From Clostridia bacterium (GTDB lineage: Bacteria; Bacillota; Clostridia; Oscillospirales; Acutalibacteraceae), in NCBI GenBank assembly GCA_017502085.1, contig JAFVVQ010000057.1:32976-96975 (forward strand): DNA of 64,000 bases, given 5' to 3'. The position numbers and the translations under genes are program-made. Shown one piece after another: positions 1 to 9,412 of this stretch. The notes below the pieces were generated by a model, which saw only the letters and a program-made list of their open reading frames with translations, was not told the DNA's origin and searched no databases. Numbering within the stretch: the first letter of the stretch is position 1; every line of letters begins with the position of its first letter.

Positions 1-589
1 GACAATCCCCCGTTCTGATGCTTTTCTGGATTCTTTCACAGCAACGCAGAAAGGCCGCAAGTCTTTCGGGGACGGAATAATTTCTGTTCTGAAGGATATT
101 TATCGCCGTATTTTGCGCACGGAAAAGAGTAATATAAAGAGACGGGTCTATGTTGTTGGGCTGAATCGGGACATCCTCGTCAACAGTTTCGAATTCAATC
201 GGTTCGGAAGATGCGAAAATCAGTCTTGCCGCTTCGGGGCAGGAGAGCGAGATTCCCGTTTCTTTTCTCGAACCGAGATCGGTCACGTGGCGGGGGAACT
301 GTTTGCACGTGTTGCAGAGTGCAGTTTCGCCAATCTCCGAATATATTTCACAGAGATTGCTCTCAAGCAGAAACGGACAGCGGCTTGTTTCCGAAACAAA
401 AACCGTATCGCCGTCACTGTCAACCGACATATGGCTGCGGAGTTTCTCACCGATTCTGCCGCCGACGTGCATATATTTTTCTTTGCTTTCGCAGTCGACA
501 ACGATTGCCCAGCCTGCGCAGCAGGTGTCGGGGCATTTGTCGGCAATGCATTTGAAATTTTTGTAATATACGGGAAAAGTGTTCTTCAC
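1..589 (-). CDS. fliB: FliB-like flagellin lysine-N-methylase, C-terminus cut by window edge
   Basis: About 196 N-terminal residues are present; the gene runs off the left edge. The N-terminus carries a cysteine-rich pattern (residues 14-27, reading CIADKCPDTCCAGW), followed by further Cys motifs (CPF..., CNTCKQFPR). This matches the clostridial family annotated as flagellin lysine-N-methylase, which is thought to methylate surface lysines of flagellin using a cysteine-ligated metal centre. I chose a GTG start at 589 because GGGAGG lies about 7 bases upstream; an in-frame ATG at 613 has no ribosome-binding site. No flagellar gene is visible in the window, so the substrate is inferred from the family name only. 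The function is less certain than the family assignment. Confidence 0.7.
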   Translation of the reverse strand, partial: MKNTFPVYYKNFKCIADKCPDTCCAGWAIVVDCESKEKYMHVGGRIGEKLRSHMSVDSDGDTVFVSETSRCPFLLESNLCEIYSEIGETALCNTCKQFPRHVTDLGSRKETGISLSCPEAARLIFASSEPIEFETVDEDVPIQPNNIDPSLYITLFRAQNTAINILQNRNYSVPERLAAFLRCCERIQKSIRTGDC

Positions 590-655
590 AATAACCCTCC
601 CATCCGCAATCATATCCAAAATAAAATATAAAACAAAACGGGTATAAAGTCAATA

Positions 656-684
656 AAAAAGAGTCGGGTTTCGCCGACTCTTTG
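656..684 (-). terminator. Intrinsic terminator after the PASTA protein gene
   Basis: On the minus strand the inverted repeat AAGAGTCGGCGAAACCCGACTCTT is followed by a T run. It lies directly downstream of the stop codon at 695. Confidence 0.8.
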
Positions 685-694
685 AATATTGCGA

Positions 695-2491
695 TTAAAA
701 TGTTTCCTCTGCAGAGGGGAATTCAGGCACGGGATATTCCTCGGTGGTTTCAGCTTCGGTGGTGGGAACTTCATAGATAAAATTACCGTTTGCATCTGTT
801 ACTTTTTCACCGGAAACATCGGTTACGGGATTGCCTTCGGGGATGAACACACGGAGAGTGACCTCGGTACCTTTGGCGTAATCCTTGTTTGCCTGCAAGC
901 CGATTGCAACAACCTTTTCGGCGTTGCTGTTATCGTATCCGCTGTGTATTTCAAGCTTCTTGCATATGAAACCGATTTCCGTCAGGCGCTTTTCTGCCTC
1001 TTCATAAGTCATACCGATGAGGTTATCGGGCAGAGTAATCATCTCAACACCGTCGCTGATAGTGAAGACGATTTCAGTGCCTGCGGCATATTCACCGGGA
1101 GCGAGGCTTTGAACGACGATCATACCCTTGCTGTATTCGTCACTGTATGCGTAATTCTTTGTAACCTTGAGTTTCTTGATGTTGGGGAAATTCTCAACCT
1201 CATAGAAGTTTCTGCCGACGTAACTGTCAATGCTGATCATTGCGGTTTCGGTCTGACCCGTGCCGCCGTTGTTGTTGGGCTTATCTGTGGCGATGAGGAA
1301 TACCGTCAGACAGAGAATACCGACAACGAAGGTGATTGCGGCGCTCAGAAGCATCAGAGGAATGCTGCTCAGTTGTTTTTTACCGTTTTTATTTTTCATA
1401 ACTTTCTTTTTTTTGTTTTTTTCACCGTTATCCCACGGATTCTGATCGTCAGGAACGGGAGTGGGTGTGACTTTCGGAACTTTTGCGGGTGTGACGTTGC
1501 GCTGATGCTGATCGCTGACTGCGGTTGCAACGGGTGATGCCGAAAGTTCTGCACGAAGCTGCTCAACGGTTCTTGTTCTGTCTTCGGGGAGAATCTGAAG
1601 TGCATTGATAAGACCGTTGATAACATATGCGGGAAGCTGTTCGGCAAATTTACCGGGAACCATCAGTCTGTCATTGGACATTCTTTCGGTGGCGGTGATG
1701 GGGTCGCTTCCGATAAGCGTTCTGTAAAGAACAGCGGCAAAAGCGTAAACGTCTGTCCATGTGCCCTGTTGGCTTTCCAGGCCGTATTGCTCATATGCCG
1801 CATAACCGTCATAGAGTTTGCTGGTCAGGTCACTGCGTGCGCTTCTTGCGGCACCCGTGCAGAACCCCGTGATTTTGATTTTGCCGTCGATACCGATAAC
1901 CAGGGTTGAGGGCGAAATGCCTCTGTGGATAATAGCTGATTGATGCAGTGTGCCGATTGCCGAAAGAACAGGCATAAGTAACTGTCTCGCTCTTTCCCAG
2001 GTAATGTATCCGGTGTTGCTTCTGAGAAGAAAATCGCGCAGAGTGATACCTTCAAAATGATCGTAGATTGCGTAGGAAGTGCCGTAATCCTCGACAACGT
2101 CGGTGACGCTGATGAGGGCGGAGTGCCCCTTAAATCGGGCAAGTTTTCTCCATAGTTCTTCAAAGCTTCTGCGAAGGTCGTTGAAAATGCTTTCGTGACC
2201 TCTCATTATCTGGAGAGTAAGATTTGATGATGAACGGATGGTGAAATTATCAGGAATGAATTCACGGATTTTGATTGCCTTCTTTTCAACAAGATCCCAG
2301 CCGATGTATGTTGCACCCTCGCCGTTATATTCGAGCATCTTGCCGACCATATAGCGGTTGGCAATTACCGTTCTGACGGGGAGATAGGGAGTGATCTGGG
2401 TTGAGTCGGCATAGTATCCGCAATGAGGACACTTTTTGGCATCGCCGATTTCACGCATACAGCTCATGCACAGATTATCTGAACTGATCAT
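695..2491 (-). CDS. Membrane PASTA protein with zinc ribbon and degenerate kinase domain
   Basis: 598 residues. Order: zinc ribbon (C8, C11, C21, C24), protein-kinase-like domain (about 45-320), Pro/Lys-rich linker, one transmembrane helix (about 376-401), and two extracellular PASTA-like repeats (about 418-480 and 481-555). PASTA domains of Stk/PknB kinases sense muropeptides or lipid II. Here the ATP-anchoring Lys is present in AIK (K74), but the HRD motif reads HRG (189-191) and DFG reads GFC (209-211). Both catalytic aspartates are therefore missing, and I predict a pseudokinase or scaffold. The start at 2491 has AAGGAG 8 bases upstream; a longer ORF start at 2593 has no ribosome-binding site. 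It is a single gene with its own terminator. The fold assignment is secure; loss of activity is inference. Confidence 0.8.
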   Translation of the reverse strand: MISSDNLCMSCMREIGDAKKCPHCGYYADSTQITPYLPVRTVIANRYMVGKMLEYNGEGATYIGWDLVEKKAIKIREFIPDNFTIRSSSNLTLQIMRGHESIFNDLRRSFEELWRKLARFKGHSALISVTDVVEDYGTSYAIYDHFEGITLRDFLLRSNTGYITWERARQLLMPVLSAIGTLHQSAIIHRGISPSTLVIGIDGKIKITGFCTGAARSARSDLTSKLYDGYAAYEQYGLESQQGTWTDVYAFAAVLYRTLIGSDPITATERMSNDRLMVPGKFAEQLPAYVINGLINALQILPEDRTRTVEQLRAELSASPVATAVSDQHQRNVTPAKVPKVTPTPVPDDQNPWDNGEKNKKKKVMKNKNGKKQLSSIPLMLLSAAITFVVGILCLTVFLIATDKPNNNGGTGQTETAMISIDSYVGRNFYEVENFPNIKKLKVTKNYAYSDEYSKGMIVVQSLAPGEYAAGTEIVFTISDGVEMITLPDNLIGMTYEEAEKRLTEIGFICKKLEIHSGYDNSNAEKVVAIGLQANKDYAKGTEVTLRVFIPEGNPVTDVSGEKVTDANGNFIYEVPTTEAETTEEYPVPEFPSAEETF

Positions 2492-2645
2492 ATGATTTCT
2501 CCTTGCTTTCAAAATGCAATAAATCATTGTAATAATATCAAATATCGGCATTTTTGTCAATGAAGATGACATTTTTGTAATCTTTATTGTCAATTTGCTT
2601 AATAATAAGGTTATTATTTTGTAACTATTATTATTTAAGACATAC

Positions 2646-2674
2646 TTGCAAAGAAATGTATTAATTGTTATAAT
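2646..2674 (+). promoter_or_regulatory. Sigma-A promoter of the glycogen operon
   Basis: TTGCAA at 2646-2651, a 17-base spacer, and a perfect TATAAT at 2669-2674, 32 bases before the glgB start and ahead of its GGAGG ribosome-binding site. Confidence 0.75.
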
Positions 2675-2706
2675 TATATCAAGTATAAAAGGCGGAGGTC
2701 TGCGCT

Positions 2707-4614
2707 ATGACGAGAAAAACAAAAAACAGCGTTAAAGACAATAATATTCCGATCTATCTTTTTCACGAAGGCACCAACGCCAAGGCATATGAATTCCTCG
2801 GCGCGCACCCCTGTGACGAGGGCTGGGTTTTCAGAGTATGGGCACCCAACGCAAAGTCGGTGTACGTCGGTGGCGATTTCAACGGCTGGGAATATTCCCG
2901 CAACCCGATGCAAAAAATCAGCGTTGGCATATGGGAGTGCTGTATCAAAAGCGCAAACAGATTCGATTCATATAAATATTGGATTGAAACTGCAGACGGC
3001 AGAGGATTTTATAAGAGCGATCCCTTTGCATTTCATACGGAGACAAGACCTCTGACGGCATCCAAAATCTATGGCATTCACGGTTATGAATGGACCGATA
3101 AAAAATGGATGGCAAAGCGGAAGAAAACCGAGGTTTATTCTTCGCCTGTCAATATCTATGAGGTGCACGCAGGTTCGTGGCAGGCGTATGACGACGGCAA
3201 CCCTCTTCCCTACAGAGAACTTGCCGACAGACTCGTTGCCTATGTCAAGGAGATGAATTACACCCATATCGAGCTTCTTCCGATAACGGAGCATCCGTTT
3301 GACGGCTCGTGGGGATATCAGGTTACAGGCTATTTCGCGCCGACCTCAAGATTCGGCACACCCGAGGATTTTGCATATTTTGTCGATAAGGCTCACAGCG
3401 AGGGTATCGGCGTTATTCTCGACTGGGTACCTGCCCATTTCCCGAAGGATGCTTTTGCTCTTTATGAGTTTGACGGCGGACCGTGTTACGAATATTCCGA
3501 TATAAGAAAAGGCGAACACCTTCAGTGGGGCACAAAGGTTTTTGACTACGGCAAACCCGAGGTCCAGAGCTTCCTCGTTTCGAGCGCAATGTTCTGGATT
3601 GAAAAGTTCCATATCGACGGCTTGCGTGTTGATGCGGTTGCGTCGATGCTCTATCTCGATTACGGCAGAGACGAAGGCGGATGGGTCAGAAATTCCTACG
3701 GCGGTGTCGAGCATCTCGAAGCGGTGGCTTTTCTCAAAAAGCTCAACGAATCCGTTTTCAGAGAATACGGTGACGTTATGATGCTTGCGGAAGAAAGCAC
3801 GATGTGGCCCGGTGTTTCCAAACCGACATATTCGGGCGGTCTCGGATTCAATTTCAAGTGGAATATGGGCTGGATGAACGACTGCCTGAGATATTTCGCG
3901 CTTGACCCGATTTACAGAAAATTCAACCACAGTCAGTTGGTTTATACTTTTTCATATGCACTTGCAGAGAATTACGTGCTTCCTATTTCGCACGATGAGG
4001 TTGTTCACGGCAAATGTTCACTCATCAACAAGATGCCGGGAAGTTATGAAGAAAAGTTTGCGGGTGTACGCTCATTCCTCGGCTTTATGATGTCCTATCC
4101 GGGCAAGAAACTTCTCTTTATGGGAAGCGAATTCGGTCAGTTCATCGAATGGAATTATAAACAGCCGCTTGACTGGTTGTTGCTTGAGTATGATTCTCAC
4201 AGGCAGCTTAAACATTATGCTGCCGAGCTTAACAAATTCTATCTTGACAATGCTCCCTTCTGGGAAGGCGACTTTGAACCTGACGGCTTCGGTTGGATAA
4301 TCGGTGACGACGGCAGCAATTCGGTTTTATCATATATTCGCAGAGACAAGTCGGGCAACGAAATCATCAGTGTGTGCAACTTTACGGGTGTCACACGTAA
4401 CGGATACAGAATCGGCGTTCCGAAGCAGGGTACCTACAGGGTTGTTTTCAGCTCCGCGAAACCCGAGTTCGGAGGCAGAAACGAAAGCACCGTCGGTTCG
4501 GTCAAGGCAAAGAAAATCCCGATGCACGGTTACGAATACAGCATTGAACTTGATGTAGAAGGTTTCAGCTGTATGTATATAAAAAACACTTCAAGGAAAA
4601 AAGAGTCCAAATAA
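2707..4614 (+). CDS. glgB: 1,4-alpha-glucan branching enzyme
   Basis: 635 residues, normal for GlgB. It transfers segments of alpha-1,4-glucan chains to 6-positions, creating branches in cytoplasmic glycogen. An N-terminal CBM48-like domain (FRVWAPNAKSV..., GDFNGW) precedes the GH13 barrel. Catalytic residues visible are the nucleophile D309 in GLRVDAV, the acid/base E362 in MLAEEST, and D430 in SHDEVVHGK. GGAGG sits just upstream of the ATG. It is the first gene of glgB-glgC-glgD-CAP-like-glgA, all on the plus strand with short gaps, so branching is co-expressed with ADP-glucose supply and chain elongation. Confidence 0.97.
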   Translation: MTRKTKNSVKDNNIPIYLFHEGTNAKAYEFLGAHPCDEGWVFRVWAPNAKSVYVGGDFNGWEYSRNPMQKISVGIWECCIKSANRFDSYKYWIETADGRGFYKSDPFAFHTETRPLTASKIYGIHGYEWTDKKWMAKRKKTEVYSSPVNIYEVHAGSWQAYDDGNPLPYRELADRLVAYVKEMNYTHIELLPITEHPFDGSWGYQVTGYFAPTSRFGTPEDFAYFVDKAHSEGIGVILDWVPAHFPKDAFALYEFDGGPCYEYSDIRKGEHLQWGTKVFDYGKPEVQSFLVSSAMFWIEKFHIDGLRVDAVASMLYLDYGRDEGGWVRNSYGGVEHLEAVAFLKKLNESVFREYGDVMMLAEESTMWPGVSKPTYSGGLGFNFKWNMGWMNDCLRYFALDPIYRKFNHSQLVYTFSYALAENYVLPISHDEVVHGKCSLINKMPGSYEEKFAGVRSFLGFMMSYPGKKLLFMGSEFGQFIEWNYKQPLDWLLLEYDSHRQLKHYAAELNKFYLDNAPFWEGDFEPDGFGWIIGDDGSNSVLSYIRRDKSGNEIISVCNFTGVTRNGYRIGVPKQGTYRVVFSSAKPEFGGRNESTVGSVKAKKIPMHGYEYSIELDVEGFSCMYIKNTSRKKESK

Positions 4615-4632
4615 TAAAAGGAGGGACCCCAA

Positions 4633-5847
4633 ATGGCAATGAAACCCGAATGCATAGCTATGCTTCTTGCGGGCGGTCAGGGCAGCCGCCTGGGCATTCT
4701 TACAAAGCAAATCGCAAAGCCTGCCGTGCCCTACGGCGGCAAATACCGAATTATCGACTTTCCTCTTTCAAACTGTGTTAACTCCGGTATTTATACCGTA
4801 GGCGTTCTGACACAGTATCAGCCCCTCGAGCTTAACGATTATATCGGTAACGGACAGCCCTGGGATCTTGACAGAGAAAACGGCGGCGTTCACGTTCTTT
4901 CGCCCTATCAGCAGATAAAGGGTACAGAATGGTATAAAGGTACGGCAAACGCAATCTATCAGAACATCAACTTCATCGAGAGATATGACCCCGAATACGT
5001 GCTCATCCTTTCGGGTGACCATATCTACAAGATGGATTATTCCAAGATGATTGATTACCATAAGGAAAAGAATGCGGACTGCACAATTGCAATGCTTGAA
5101 GTTCCGTGGGACGAAGCAAGCCGTTTCGGTCTTATGATAGTCAACGATGACGGCTCGATCAGTGAGTTTGAAGAGAAACCGAAGAATCCCAGAAGCAACA
5201 AGGCTTCAATGGGTGTTTACGTTTTCAACTGGAAGAAACTCCGCCAGTACCTCATTGACGATGAGGCAAAGGAAGGTTCGAGCAATGACTTCGGTCACGA
5301 TCTCATCCCCGCAATGCATGAAAACGGTGAGAGAATGTTCGCATATCAGTTCGACGGCTATTGGAAAGACGTCGGAACAATCAACAGCCTCTGGGATGCA
5401 AACCTCGACCTTCTCAATCCCAAGGTTGACCTCAATCTCGATGACGATACCTGGAAGATTTATTCCAGATCGCCCGCTGCACCGCCTCATTACATCGGTC
5501 AGAATGCAGAAATTGAGTCCTCAATGATCACCGAGGGCTGCGACATAGAAGGCAAGATCGATTTCTCCGTTCTTTTTGCAAACGTTACCGTTGAAGAGGG
5601 CGCAGAGGTCAAATATTCAATCGTTATGCCCGGCACCGTAGTCAAAAAAGGTGCTGTTGTTCAGTATTCAATAGTTGCTGAAAATGCGGTTATTGAAGAA
5701 GGTGCGGTTGTCGGCGAAAGCCCCGAAAATATGGCTGACGTCAACGACTGGGGCGTTGCGGTTATCGGCAACGGTGTAACAATCGGCAAGGGTGCAAAGG
5801 TTGCTCCCAAGGCTATGGTGGACGAAGATATGGGAGGTGCTGAATAA
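4633..5847 (+). CDS. glgC: Glucose-1-phosphate adenylyltransferase, catalytic subunit
   Basis: 404 residues. It makes ADP-glucose from glucose-1-phosphate and ATP, the committed step of glycogen synthesis. The nucleotidyltransferase signature is near the N-terminus ([12 protein letters not shown], then [15 protein letters not shown]), followed by [18 protein letters not shown] and a C-terminal left-handed beta-helix with hexapeptide repeats. AGGAGG lies just upstream of the ATG, 18 bases after glgB. In Firmicutes GlgC pairs with GlgD as a heterotetramer, and glgD follows here with a one-base overlap, which fits stoichiometric expression. Confidence 0.97.
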   Translation: MAMKPECIAMLLAGGQGSRLGILTKQIAKPAVPYGGKYRIIDFPLSNCVNSGIYTVGVLTQYQPLELNDYIGNGQPWDLDRENGGVHVLSPYQQIKGTEWYKGTANAIYQNINFIERYDPEYVLILSGDHIYKMDYSKMIDYHKEKNADCTIAMLEVPWDEASRFGLMIVNDDGSISEFEEKPKNPRSNKASMGVYVFNWKKLRQYLIDDEAKEGSSNDFGHDLIPAMHENGERMFAYQFDGYWKDVGTINSLWDANLDLLNPKVDLNLDDDTWKIYSRSPAAPPHYIGQNAEIESSMITEGCDIEGKIDFSVLFANVTVEEGAEVKYSIVMPGTVVKKGAVVQYSIVAENAVIEEGAVVGESPENMADVNDWGVAVIGNGVTIGKGAKVAPKAMVDEDMGGAE

Positions 5848-6953
5848 TGGCTGCAAAAAACGTTCTCGGTATTATTTTTTCAAATGCATACGATGAGGTG
5901 ATGCCTGAGCTTACCTCTTTGCGTACTATGGGCTCGGTACCTTTCGCAGGCCGCTACCGTCTTATCGATTTCCAGCTTTCCAATATGGTCAATGCGGGTA
6001 TCCCTCAGGTGGGTGTTATCACAAAAGGTAACTACCGTTCGCTTATGGATCACGTCGGCAACGGCAAACCCTGGGATCTTTCAAGAAAAAGAGGCGGTAT
6101 GACGATTCTTCCTCCTTTCAACACACCCGAAACAGGTATGTTCAAGGGCAAGGCTGATTCTCTTTTCGGCTCAATCACATATATCAGTGATTCCAACAAG
6201 GATTACGTTCTTCTTGCGGATTGCAACGTAATTTGCAACATTGATTACGACAACCTCGTGAAGGCTCATATTGCAAAGAATGCCGACATCACAATCGCAT
6301 ATGCATACGGTATTCCGCCGGCAACAAGCTCCGCAAGTGAGTTTGTTATGGATGAAAACGGCAGAATCACCGACGACAGATATGTCGACTGCTACAGCAG
6401 TGAGGTTAACTATTCACTCAAGATTATGGTTATCGGCAGAACGCTGCTTGAACGCCTTCTCTACGAGGCACACAGCGCAAGAGTCGATGATTTTGAAACT
6501 ATTATCAGAAAGAATCTTTCTTTCCTTGCTGTTTACGGTTATGAGGTCAAGGGCTTTGTAAGAACGCTCGAATCTCTCCGCAGTTATTACGAGATAAGCA
6601 TGGAACTGCTTAAACCCGAAAACAGAAAGGCACTCTTTGCCAGCCCTGTCTATACAAAGGTCAGAGATCAGTTCCCCGCAGTTTACGGCATCAGTGCAAA
6701 GGTTAAGAATTCACTTATTGCTGACGGCTGCAAGATTGACGGTGAGGTTGAAAACTGCATCCTTTTCAGAGGTGTAACCGTTGCCAAGGGTGCAAAGCTG
6801 AAGAACTGTATCGTTATGCAGGATTCATATATCGGTGACAACGCCGAAATCGAATGCGTTATTGCCGATAAATCCGTTGTAGTCAAGCCCAACAAGAAGC
6901 TCTGCGGTGCTTCGAACTATCCTATCTACGTAGGTAAGGGCATTGTTATCTGA
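5847..6953 (+). CDS. glgD: Glucose-1-phosphate adenylyltransferase, regulatory subunit
   Basis: 368 residues. It is a GlgC paralogue that keeps the overall fold but not the full catalytic signature: the N-terminal loop is degenerate (the GGQGSRLG segment is absent) and the product-binding region diverges. GlgD proteins of Firmicutes modulate GlgC in a GlgC/GlgD complex. Its ATG overlaps the glgC stop (TAATG), indicating translational coupling. The C-terminal part keeps beta-helix repeats (for example SLIADGCKIDGEVENC). Assignment rests on length, position and sequence pattern. Confidence 0.95.
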   Translation: MAAKNVLGIIFSNAYDEVMPELTSLRTMGSVPFAGRYRLIDFQLSNMVNAGIPQVGVITKGNYRSLMDHVGNGKPWDLSRKRGGMTILPPFNTPETGMFKGKADSLFGSITYISDSNKDYVLLADCNVICNIDYDNLVKAHIAKNADITIAYAYGIPPATSSASEFVMDENGRITDDRYVDCYSSEVNYSLKIMVIGRTLLERLLYEAHSARVDDFETIIRKNLSFLAVYGYEVKGFVRTLESLRSYYEISMELLKPENRKALFASPVYTKVRDQFPAVYGISAKVKNSLIADGCKIDGEVENCILFRGVTVAKGAKLKNCIVMQDSYIGDNAEIECVIADKSVVVKPNKKLCGASNYPIYVGKGIVI

Positions 6954-6992
6954 TTTATTGTCATCCCCAAAGAAAGCGTGAGTATATAAACT

Positions 6993-7901
6993 ATGTCTAC
7001 CAAATTCTCCACAAAAGATATTATCACGGGTCTCGTTGTTCTTCTTGCTCTGCTGATGGTTGTTGCGGTTCTGCTTGCAACGGGCGTTATCGGAAACAAG
7101 AAGGATGAAACGCAGCCGACGGTTGTTGAAACAGCTATTATAAAAGTCAGCGAAACGAATGAGTGGGGTGATATCACCTTCTATACGATGGTATCCGAAT
7201 ATATCAGACCCGGTGTATCGTCTGACCATACCTACAAAAGAACAACGGCGGCGAAAACGGAATCACCGTTTGCAGAGGTTGACAGCTACGTTTATGTTAC
7301 TGACGAGAACGGTAGCCCCGTTTACGGCGACGACGGAAAACCTGTCACCGAGGTTGTGAAGGTTACCGTTGATAAAAACAGCATTACTACCGAAGAACCC
7401 GTACCGCCCGAAACGGTATTTCAGCAGGTGACCGATGAAAACGGAGCACCCGTGTTTGACGAAAACGGTCAGCCTGTCACGGAGTCGGTAACCGTTGAAG
7501 TAACCGTGCCGCCCACAACCGACAGATGGGCGGAGGAATCAAGATCCGATAACGGATTCCTTCCTGATATTGAAATTCAGGTCGGCAGAGACGATAAGCT
7601 TGCATCCGTTATCGTCGAGCAGATAAACAGCGACCGATACGATATCGGCGGCAGAGAGCCTCTTGCGGCGGAGCTTAACGGTGTTGCAAGACAGGACAGT
7701 ACGTTCAGCACGATGCCGGGCTACGGCGACAGAGTTTCCGGAAGAGGAATGACATTCGTCACCACCTACGGCGGTTCTCAGCTTTATGCCGATATAGCAA
7801 AGGCTCTGAGCGGAAAGATTCACAGCGATACGGCAACGAAGATCGGTGTCGGTGTTTCGAAAGCCGGCGGCAAATATTATACTACGGTCATCATAGAATG
7901 A
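6993..7901 (+). CDS. Membrane-anchored protein with degenerate CAP/SCP-like domain, inside the glycogen operon
   Basis: 302 residues. An N-terminal transmembrane segment (about 9-30) is followed by an acidic, Thr/Pro-rich region with two related repeats starting VTDENGSPVY and VTDENGAPVF (about 105-170). The C-terminal 110 residues resemble a CAP/SCP domain: VEQINSDRYDIG...PLAAELNGVA at the start and KIGVGVSKAGGKYYTTVII at the end. The histidines of active CAP proteins are not apparent. The ribosome-binding site is weak. It sits 39 bases after glgD and 20 before glgA, so it is probably co-transcribed, but an extracellular protein has no obvious place in glycogen synthesis. Function is unknown. 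Confidence 0.65.
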   Translation: MSTKFSTKDIITGLVVLLALLMVVAVLLATGVIGNKKDETQPTVVETAIIKVSETNEWGDITFYTMVSEYIRPGVSSDHTYKRTTAAKTESPFAEVDSYVYVTDENGSPVYGDDGKPVTEVVKVTVDKNSITTEEPVPPETVFQQVTDENGAPVFDENGQPVTESVTVEVTVPPTTDRWAEESRSDNGFLPDIEIQVGRDDKLASVIVEQINSDRYDIGGREPLAAELNGVARQDSTFSTMPGYGDRVSGRGMTFVTTYGGSQLYADIAKALSGKIHSDTATKIGVGVSKAGGKYYTTVIIE

Positions 7902-7921
7902 TCATGAAAGGTAGTGAAAAT

Positions 7922-9346
7922 ATGAAGATATTATATGCAGCGAGCGAAGCCCTGCCTTTTGCGGCGAGCGGCGGCCTTGCGGATGTTGCGGGTTCACTCC
8001 CTCAGGCTCTCAAAAGACGCAGAGTTGATTGCAGAGTTGTTATGCCTCTTTACGGCACAATCAAGGAAGAACTTCGTTCATCAATGAAATTTATCACAAG
8101 TATTATGGTGCCCGTTTCATGGCGCAGACAGTATTGCGGTGTGTTTGAAGCAAAAGCGGGCGGCGTAACTTATTACCTCATCGACAACGAATATTATTTC
8201 AAAAGAAACACGCTTTACGGTCATTACGATGACGGTGAACGCTATGCTTTCTTCTCAAGAGCGGTTCTTGAAATTCTGCCTCATATCGGCTTCAAGCCCG
8301 ACATTATTCATTGCAATGACTGGCAGACGTCACTTGTTCCCGTTTATTACACAACGCTTTACGGCGCAAGAGAAGGATATACGGGTATCAAGACAATTGT
8401 GACCATCCATAACATTCAGTATCAGGGCAAGTACGGCAAGGAGATTCTCGGTGACGTTTTCGGTCTCGGAGAGGAATCGCTTTCTCTTGTTGAATTTGGT
8501 GACTGCGTTAATCTTATGAAAGGTGCAATCGAATGTGCCAATAAGGTGACTACGGTCAGCAACACCTATGCCTGCGAGATTCTTGACCCTTGGTTCAGCC
8601 ATGGTCTTGATCCTATTCTCAAGGACAGAAGCTATAAGCTCAGCGGTATTCTCAACGGCATTGATACCAAGAACTATGACCCCGAAACCGACAGGGATAT
8701 TTTCTTCAACTATTCGGCAAAGGAACCCGGAAATAAGGCGAAGAATAAGGCGGCACTTCAAGAGCTTCTCGGGTTGCCTGTCAATGCGGATGCTCCCGTT
8801 ATCGGTATCGTTTCAAGACTTGTATCCCACAAGGGCTTTGACCTTATCAAGCGAGTAATGTGGGAAGTTCTCGAAACAACTGACACTCAGCTTGCAGTCC
8901 TCGGCTCGGGTGACTGGGAATATGAATCCTTCTTCAAGGAACTTGCGGCAGCCTTCCCCGAAAAGGTTGGTCTGCGCATCGGTTTTGTTCCCGATATGGC
9001 AAGAAAAATCTATGCAGGTGCAGATATCTTCCTGATGCCCTCAAAGAGTGAGCCTTGCGGTCTTTCTCAGATGGTTGCATTGCGCTACGGAACGGTGCCG
9101 ATCGTCAGAGAAACGGGCGGTCTGAAGGATACAATTACCGACAGCGGTGACGGTAAGGGCAACGGATTCACTTTCAAGACATACGATGCCCACGATATGC
9201 TTGACGCTGTCAGGAGAGCACTTGCCGCTTATGCGGATAAGAAACTCTGGAACAAACTTGTTATCAGAGCACTCAAGTGTGACAACAGCTGGGGCAAATC
9301 GGCAAGAGAATATATTGCTCTCTATGAGGACCTTCTCGCAGAGTGA
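7922..9346 (+). CDS. glgA: Glycogen synthase (ADP-glucose type)
   Basis: 474 residues, the standard GT5 length. It elongates alpha-1,4-glucan from ADP-glucose in the cytoplasm. The N-terminal substrate loop reads ASGGLADVAGSLPQAL (the family K-x-G-G-L motif with Ser-Gly-Gly), and the C-terminal Rossmann half has SRLVSHKGFDLI, FLMPSKSEPCGLSQM and GGLKDTI. I chose the ATG at 7922 (MKILYAASEA) because AAAGG lies 10 bases upstream and family members begin there; an in-frame ATG at 7898 overlaps the previous gene's stop and adds 8 residues. It is the last gene of the operon. Confidence 0.97.
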   Translation: MKILYAASEALPFAASGGLADVAGSLPQALKRRRVDCRVVMPLYGTIKEELRSSMKFITSIMVPVSWRRQYCGVFEAKAGGVTYYLIDNEYYFKRNTLYGHYDDGERYAFFSRAVLEILPHIGFKPDIIHCNDWQTSLVPVYYTTLYGAREGYTGIKTIVTIHNIQYQGKYGKEILGDVFGLGEESLSLVEFGDCVNLMKGAIECANKVTTVSNTYACEILDPWFSHGLDPILKDRSYKLSGILNGIDTKNYDPETDRDIFFNYSAKEPGNKAKNKAALQELLGLPVNADAPVIGIVSRLVSHKGFDLIKRVMWEVLETTDTQLAVLGSGDWEYESFFKELAAAFPEKVGLRIGFVPDMARKIYAGADIFLMPSKSEPCGLSQMVALRYGTVPIVRETGGLKDTITDSGDGKGNGFTFKTYDAHDMLDAVRRALAAYADKKLWNKLVIRALKCDNSWGKSAREYIALYEDLLAE

Positions 9347-9368
9347 TTCTGCGGTTGACGAAAAACAA

Positions 9369-9403
9369 AAGCCGTCGGGAAACCGACGGCTCTTGAACGT
9401 TTT
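9369..9403 (+). terminator. Terminator between glgA and the convergent XRE gene
   Basis: Stem GCCGTCGG/CCGACGGC (9371-9378 and 9383-9390) with a short loop and TTTTTT a few bases downstream. A run of A on the left side allows it to act on the minus strand as well. Confidence 0.7.
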
Positions 9404-9412
9404 TTACATATG

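Noticed and set aside
113-631. 172-residue plus-strand ORF at the left edge
   Set aside because: Antisense to the FliB-like gene, whose cysteine motifs and GGGAGG-GTG start are convincing.
689-1537. 282-residue plus-strand ORF
   Set aside because: Shadow of the PASTA protein; no ribosome-binding site and no family pattern.
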